Source of the DNA: Raphanus sativus
Lineage: Eukaryota > Streptophyta > Magnoliopsida > Brassicales > Brassicaceae
Direction of reading: 5' to 3'
Assembly: GCF_000801105.2 (NCBI RefSeq)
Contig: NC_079515.1
Span: forward strand, 7,440,001-7,504,000
Length of the DNA: 64,000 bases
Both the position numbers and the translations under genes were made by a program. Under the pieces are notes generated by a model that was not told the DNA's origin, did not search any database, and saw only the letters and a list, made by a program, of their open reading frames with translations. This document shows positions 59,248-64,000 of this stretch, one piece after another (position 1 is the stretch's first letter; each line of letters begins with the position of its first letter).

Positions 59248-61161
59248 TCAAGCCTGGGGTGCACGCACTGCTTTAACATATTTCTGCAATAGCAATGAAG
59301 AGCATATATATTAGCTAGCTGAAAAGAGATAACTAACTACATGCTTCATCAATCAAATGCTTTTACCTTTCTTATAGCATCAAACGTCCGTGCTCTCTCC
59401 TCTTTCCTTTCACAAGAACACTCTCCGCACCAGCTCGAGAAGTCCCTCTGAAGTCGTTTAAGCTCTCTAAACGCAGAGCTGCGTGGAACAAGAAGAAGAA
59501 AAAGTCTGATAAGAAACTGGAGGCAAGTTTAAATATCCATGTCAGTCCAGTCAAGAGGCAAGTTTTTCAATTGGTATACATACCTTCTGCACCACAGAAC
59601 CATGTTGACCCTGTGTCCAGATGTTGTGGCTCTTGCACCATGGCGGTGGCGGCCACGGTGAAGTACAGCTTGCCCCGGTACATGACAATAATCAAATATC
59701 TCCTGCTTACGTATTGTTTCAATTAGCCATCAGCCAAGATATAAAAGGTTATACGAGAAGAAAGCAAGTAGCATACATCTGACTTAGTCGCTGTGTTAAC
59801 ATGTTTCTCACACCGTGTGCCTCGGAAAAACAACTCCCCTCCCACGAATTGGCTACCCAAACAAACATTCAGAGTTACTTCTGAATCATCCACATGAAAG
59901 CCTGCAAAACAAATTTATATAAGAACTGCTTATATTCCACTGAATTTAATAAGGATTTTTGAAAATTTTCTGCAGGGATAGGTCTCACCTAAATCAACAT
60001 CCCTATCTTCACCATACTCAACAACAAACCCATGGTGAGAATCCAGACTTGCTCCACCAACATCATTGAAGAACACTACAAAACAGAAGACAGCAAGTAG
60101 CTTTTTAGCCCAGCAATTTTACATAACTAATGAAAACTTCTTAAAATACAGTCTATGTAATGGATTTTAAGTTATATATTGCCTTTGGAAATGGGACGTA
60201 TAAAAGAATCCATGAGTTTGTCAAGCATGTTATCGAGGCCAAAGTCATCAAGCACAGCGCCGTATTTATTCATGGTGTTCGGCCTCATGATTCGGAATTT
60301 TGTCTCAGCCACCCACTTCTCAAAATTGTCTACCTGCATCGTCAAACAATTAATTAGTATGAAGAAACTTAAAAAAAAGGAAGGATGCACTGAACATTAA
60401 CCTCGGCAAGCATCATCTCGCAGAAGCTAGGGAGGAGCATGTCAAAGACAAAAACACCAGGAGACGGTTCAGATATGATGCTTCTGAAGCTATCCTCTGT
60501 ATTGTCATTAACCGACTTTAGGAAAGAGGGAACGAAACATAATCTGGGAAACAGATTATACAGCTCCCTGTGAAGTGGCTGCAAGAGAAATAAAACACAA
60601 CATTTCAAACTACTCTTCTGATGACTGGTGTGCAGCTTTAGATAAGAAACACAGTAAAGAAGGGGATTCACACACACCTGATAGTTTGATACTATCTTAC
60701 TCCTATAGTCACTGTGCCTCTGAGCCTAGGGGGAAAACAAAAATGAACATACTTTGTAAAAGATATCATCGTAGAAGCCATGTCGGGTTAGGTTCAAAGC
60801 GATACCCATCTCAAAATTGAGACAAAAAAAAGGTCAAAGCTTTGAACTTTTTTACCCTGGAACGCTCTGCACTAGGGCAATGGCTGTGCATAATGTCAGT
60901 CATGAACCTCACTTTCTCTTCCCTGTCGGAGACAAGCAAGTCCGGAGGCAAGTACTTCTCCAGATTCTTGTAAACAGGATTAGGGAAATCGAGCTTCAGA
61001 TCCTCGTAATTGTCCGGCCTTAGCTCGTTGTTAGGGTTCATCCTCAGTCTACGGCACGAAACCGTCGTAATAGCAGAAGCCGTCTGGTGAGAATTGGATC
61101 CGTTATTACCGTCCACAGTTGTCGTCGTCTCTTGTTGACCTTCTCGCCTGTCGCTTGACAT
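59248..61161 (-). CDS. 2-oxoglutarate/Fe(II)-dependent dioxygenase (prolyl 4-hydroxylase-like fold)
   Basis: Nine exons on the minus strand: 61161-60856, 60725-60678, 60578-60402, 60333-60183, 60075-59989, 59901-59777, 59702-59584, 59478-59367 and 59283-59248, giving 386 residues. The Fe(II) site is visible as HVDD (His ~259, Asp ~261) with the distal His ~319 in HRHGARATTSGHRVN and Arg ~329 as the 2-oxoglutarate ligand. A conserved region GVFVFDMLLPSFCEMMLAEV precedes the core, and a Cys-rich tail (SSWCGECSCERKEERAR) follows. Substrate is unknown. It corresponds to At3g18210. Start taken at MSSDRREG (61161) because it aligns with the family; an upstream in-frame Met exists. Intron 4 (60182-60076) has a GC donor (AAAG|GCAATA), required to read SKVFFNDVGG. 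Confidence 0.9.
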
Positions 61162-62114
61162 TACTGTTGGGTGGGGGATGGAGGTAACGTAATAAACTTT
61201 CTTTAGCACATTTACATTCTAAAAGCCGAAACCTGGAATCTTATAAGAGAATCTGATTTTGGGACCTTTTTGCTATTTTGTTTTTGTGCTCTTTTGAGAT
61301 CGATCTGTGGTGGATTGGGTGGGTTCCCGTTGAAGTTAGGGTTTTCTCCTGTGTTCGCTTGAAGTTTTTTTTTATTATTACCTTTTTTTCCTTCTTTTAA
61401 CTGCGCTCGTAACTTCTCTTCCCACGCTTTTAAAAAGGAGTTAAATGAGTGTTCAGCCCATTTTCAAGGCCCATGAGAAAAATACAGTCCGGTTTCTTGG
61501 TTTTTGTTTTTTGGTCAACACAGTCCGGTTTCTTGGTTTAAAACTGAAATTACTGGTATTTTGACAACAAGTTAAATGGACTTTTACTGAATCTGACACC
61601 AATAACCAGAATCAAAAAGATCAATTAAAATAAAATAAATAAAGTATTTAATTACATGTTATATTTCTTAATTTTCTTATAGGATGTTCCCCATTTTTAT
61701 GTATTCTCTTATGAATTGCTCAAAAAAAAAAAGTATTCTCTTATCGAAACCAATATGGGTGTTTACGGGAAATAAAAAACAATATGGGTCCAAGTGTCCA
61801 ACTGAAAGCCCAATAAAAATTGGTTTAGGCCTAAATTTGTTTCTAAAGCTGAAAAGATGTTCTCGGAGCAAACCAGAGAGGAGAGATGAAGATCCCCCCA
61901 TCATTGACTTTGGAGTCTGTTTTGTTTAGTGTCAACACGTGCGACACATGTGACAGACTGTCCCCTTTCCAGCTTCGTGGTCTCTTCCTGCGCTCGCTGG
62001 CTTCCTTCGTCTCTCACTGTCTCTCGATCTCTCTGCCAAAACCTCCTGACCATCGATCCCTGTCTCCTCGGAAACATACAAATCTCGAGTATCTCTCTCT
62101 GCGGCTGAGAAGAA
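61162..62114. other. Divergent intergenic region between the dioxygenase and DUF599 genes
   Basis: About 950 bp between divergent start codons, holding both promoters and leaders. An ORF of about 119 codons at 61886-62245 on the plus strand overlaps the start of the DUF599 gene in another frame and has no recognisable domain. AAAGCCCAATAAAAATTGG at 61806-61824 is a promoter-like site. No other gene seen. Confidence 0.5.
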
Positions 62115-63153
62115 ATGTGGAAGGAGGAATCCTTGGATTTAGTACTCGTGCCGTCGGGTCTAGCCGTGATGGTCGCTTACCATGTCTGGCTAGGCTACAC
62201 CATTATCCACCGTCCCAAGCTCACTGCTGTCTCCCTCAACGCTGAGTCTCGACGACTATGGGTCTTCTGTATGATGGACGTACGTTATCTCTCTTCTCCT
62301 TTTTTTTCCTCTTTTGATATAATTAATACTCCTCAGCTAAGTGACGCTCTCTCTCTAGTTAGTTTTCGATTGAGAACTGTTAAACCATAGTTTAAATAAA
62401 CTTAAAAATAGGAAATGTGGAAAGGGTTTATGAGTAATGGTCATGAGATCAGTAAAGATTAAGCGGACCAACACGTGAGCTGAAAACGTAGGCTGCAAAC
62501 ACGTGACTAATCTGAACTTGGGGGCGTGTATACCTCTGTATAATCCAAAAAAAAATTAAGAAGACTTGTTATTTTTGCAGGATCCAATGAAAAATGGTGT
62601 ATTGGCAGTACAGACAATCAGGAACAACATAATGGCATCAACCCTTTTAGCCACAGCAGCAATCACTCTCTGTTCCATCATCGGCGTCTTCGTAAGCAGC
62701 AACTCCTCCGCTTCCGAATCCACAGCGTCACCTATCATATACGGCGACAAAAGCCCTCTCCTCGCAACCATCAAGAACTTCTCGATCCTCATCTGTTTCC
62801 TCATGGCCTTTCTCTGCAACGTCCAGTCCATCAGATACTACGCTCACGTCAGTTTCCTGGTCACTGTGCCTGTCTCCAGAGGGAAGAAAGAGCACTGCGA
62901 GTACGTGGCTAGGAACCTCAACCGAGCTCTCTACTTCTGGTTTCTCGGGTTGAGGGCTTTCTACTTCTCCTTCCCGCTGTTCTTGTGGAACTTTGGTCCC
63001 ATACCTATGTTCGTGTGCTGTTGTATGATGTCTTCGATTCTTTATTTCTTGGACACGACCACTTCTTTTACTAGGCGTCTCCATAGCCAGTCTTTCGTAG
63101 AAACTTCTGAGTCGATGGACGGTGAAATCGAATCAGCTGTTTATGCTCTGTAG
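62115..63153 (+). CDS. DUF599 multi-pass membrane protein
   Basis: Two exons, 62115-62279 and 62581-63153, give 245 residues, typical of the plant DUF599 family (At3g18215 by position). Four hydrophobic segments are visible: LVLVPSGLAVMVAYHVWLGY (~9-28), ASTLLATAAITLCSIIGVFV (~74-93), FSILICFLMAFLCNVQSI (~127-144) and the C-terminal FYFSFPLFLWNFGPIPMFVCC (~195-215). Conserved family features include the N-terminal YHVWLGYTIIHRP and WVFCMMDDPMKNGVLAVQTIRNN across the exon junction. Function is not known. Frame intact. Confidence 0.9.
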
Positions 63154-64000
63154 ATTCTTCTCTGATTCTTTTTTTTGTGGATTGTTCGTTGAGTTATATA
63201 TTTTAAGAATGTTTTTGAAATGTGATGTAATAGCTTTGGCTGCGACTGCCATTGTTTATTTGCGTTTGCGTTTGCATTTAACGATTAGTAGATTATCATG
63301 TGAAACGCAAACGCTTATTAAACAATCGAGAATACTATCATGATCTGTACTCTGTAGGATGTAGTCTATGTAATTTCCGTTGCGCTGAAACTTCTTGCAA
63401 TCCCTGCAAAATGAAACAGAAAATATAAGCAAAAGTAATTGGCTATATTGAAGTATTACAATGCAAGTTGGTGCATGTACTCTCACGTGTTGCATACTAA
63501 ACATATATCGGTCTATACATGTACACCATAAAAGATCAAAATTACAATAAGAAAGGAATCTTTAACTGCGTTCAAGAAGTGGCAAGAAAGTAAGTGCTCA
63601 CTACCTAAAAGCACATCACCTAAAGCAAATGTTAAATGTTTTCATTAGAAAAGGGTATATGTGAGATCTCATACACACATGTAAGTTTTATGCATAGATA
63701 AATGTGACTGTGTATATGTTTGTATATATGTAGGTAAGACTAAGAGAGAAGATAATATAATCGTGGTGACAGAAGTATAGAGAGCACAAAAGAATAGCTA
63801 GAGATGCAGGATATTCGTGTTCTCTATATTCTGTCAAACAAATAAGAAACGTTCAAGCCTGATGTTACTATACAAAGAAAGAAAGCATATCAGCAGATTT
63901 AGTTAGGCTCTATAACATAGTAGTGGAACGGTGTTTTTGTTTGAGAAAAAAAAAAGAAAAGGAAAAACAAGAAACAAAAAACAAAAAACAGTTTCACTAG
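63154..64000. other. 3' flank of the DUF599 gene, no further gene seen
   Basis: AT-rich non-coding sequence with low-complexity stretches (GTTTGCGTTTGCGTTTGC near 63260, poly-A-rich end at 63945-63990). No frame with recognisable similarity. Confidence 0.5.

Noticed and set aside
61886..62245. 119-codon frame overlapping the DUF599 start
   Set aside because: Arg/Ser/Leu-rich with no domain; it covers the leader and first exon of the DUF599 gene in another frame.
1..64000. Searched by eye for tRNA, rRNA, CRISPR-type arrays, bacterial operons and phage genes
   Set aside because: None seen. The content is plant nuclear. A tRNA or microRNA cannot be excluded without a covariance-model search.

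Overview
The window is nuclear DNA of a Brassicaceae plant, most likely Brassica or a close relative such as Raphanus. Genes have short GT-AG introns, UTR and intergenic DNA is AT-rich, and repeats are typical of the family (Copia LTR elements, small Helitrons, MITEs). From recalled A. thaliana proteins, gene order matches chromosome 3 around At3g18090 to At3g18215: NRPD2-like, MYB4R1, EMB1270 (PPR), RACK1, LST8, F-box/LRR, PEX3, MOS4, two GT61 glycosyltransferases, CCT4, a 2-oxoglutarate dioxygenase and a DUF599 membrane protein. This assignment is from memory and was not searched.

Layout. 1-4748: 3' three quarters of the second-largest subunit of RNA polymerase IV/V. 5047-5412: a Tourist-like MITE. 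5871-9281: MYB4R1 (SNAPc-like), convergent with EMB1270 (14334-9606). 16184-14793: RACK1; 18414-16582: LST8, both on the minus strand. 18679-24174: a Copia element with 179-bp LTRs and a perfect 5-bp target duplication, inserted in one copy of a local tandem repeat. 24.6-28.2 kb: AT-rich, repeat-derived DNA. 28388-35745: two tandem F-box/LRR copies, each with one frameshift, separated by a dead LST8 fragment and three Helitron pieces. 35980-36289: a 5'-truncated LINE. 36516-37000: PEX3 remnant. 37628-39289: MOS4. 39722-43231: two defensin-like genes on a duplicated segment that also carried the 3' end of MOS4. 43.8-56.1 kb: two GT61 genes on a large tandem duplication, modified by Copia, MITE and a 4.3-kb length difference. 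56795-58399: CCT4. 61161-59248: dioxygenase. 62115-63153: DUF599 protein.

The genes are not an operon and do not share one pathway. Intact ones are mostly housekeeping: RNA polymerase IV/V, snRNA-gene transcription, plastid RNA metabolism, ribosome-associated scaffold, TOR complex, spliceosome-associated complex and chaperonin. Accessory content comes from tandem duplication (F-box, defensin-like, GT61) and transposon insertion. Relative to the recalled A. thaliana order, PEX3 is a fossil and the UMAMIT-type transporter (At3g18200) between CCT4 and the dioxygenase is not seen, as expected for post-polyploid gene loss. I found no clear novel multi-gene system. The most unusual points are the duplicated 8-cysteine peptide genes, two GC-AG introns, a Copia element with young LTRs but a dead body, and an unexplained GTACA-rich stretch near 48 kb.
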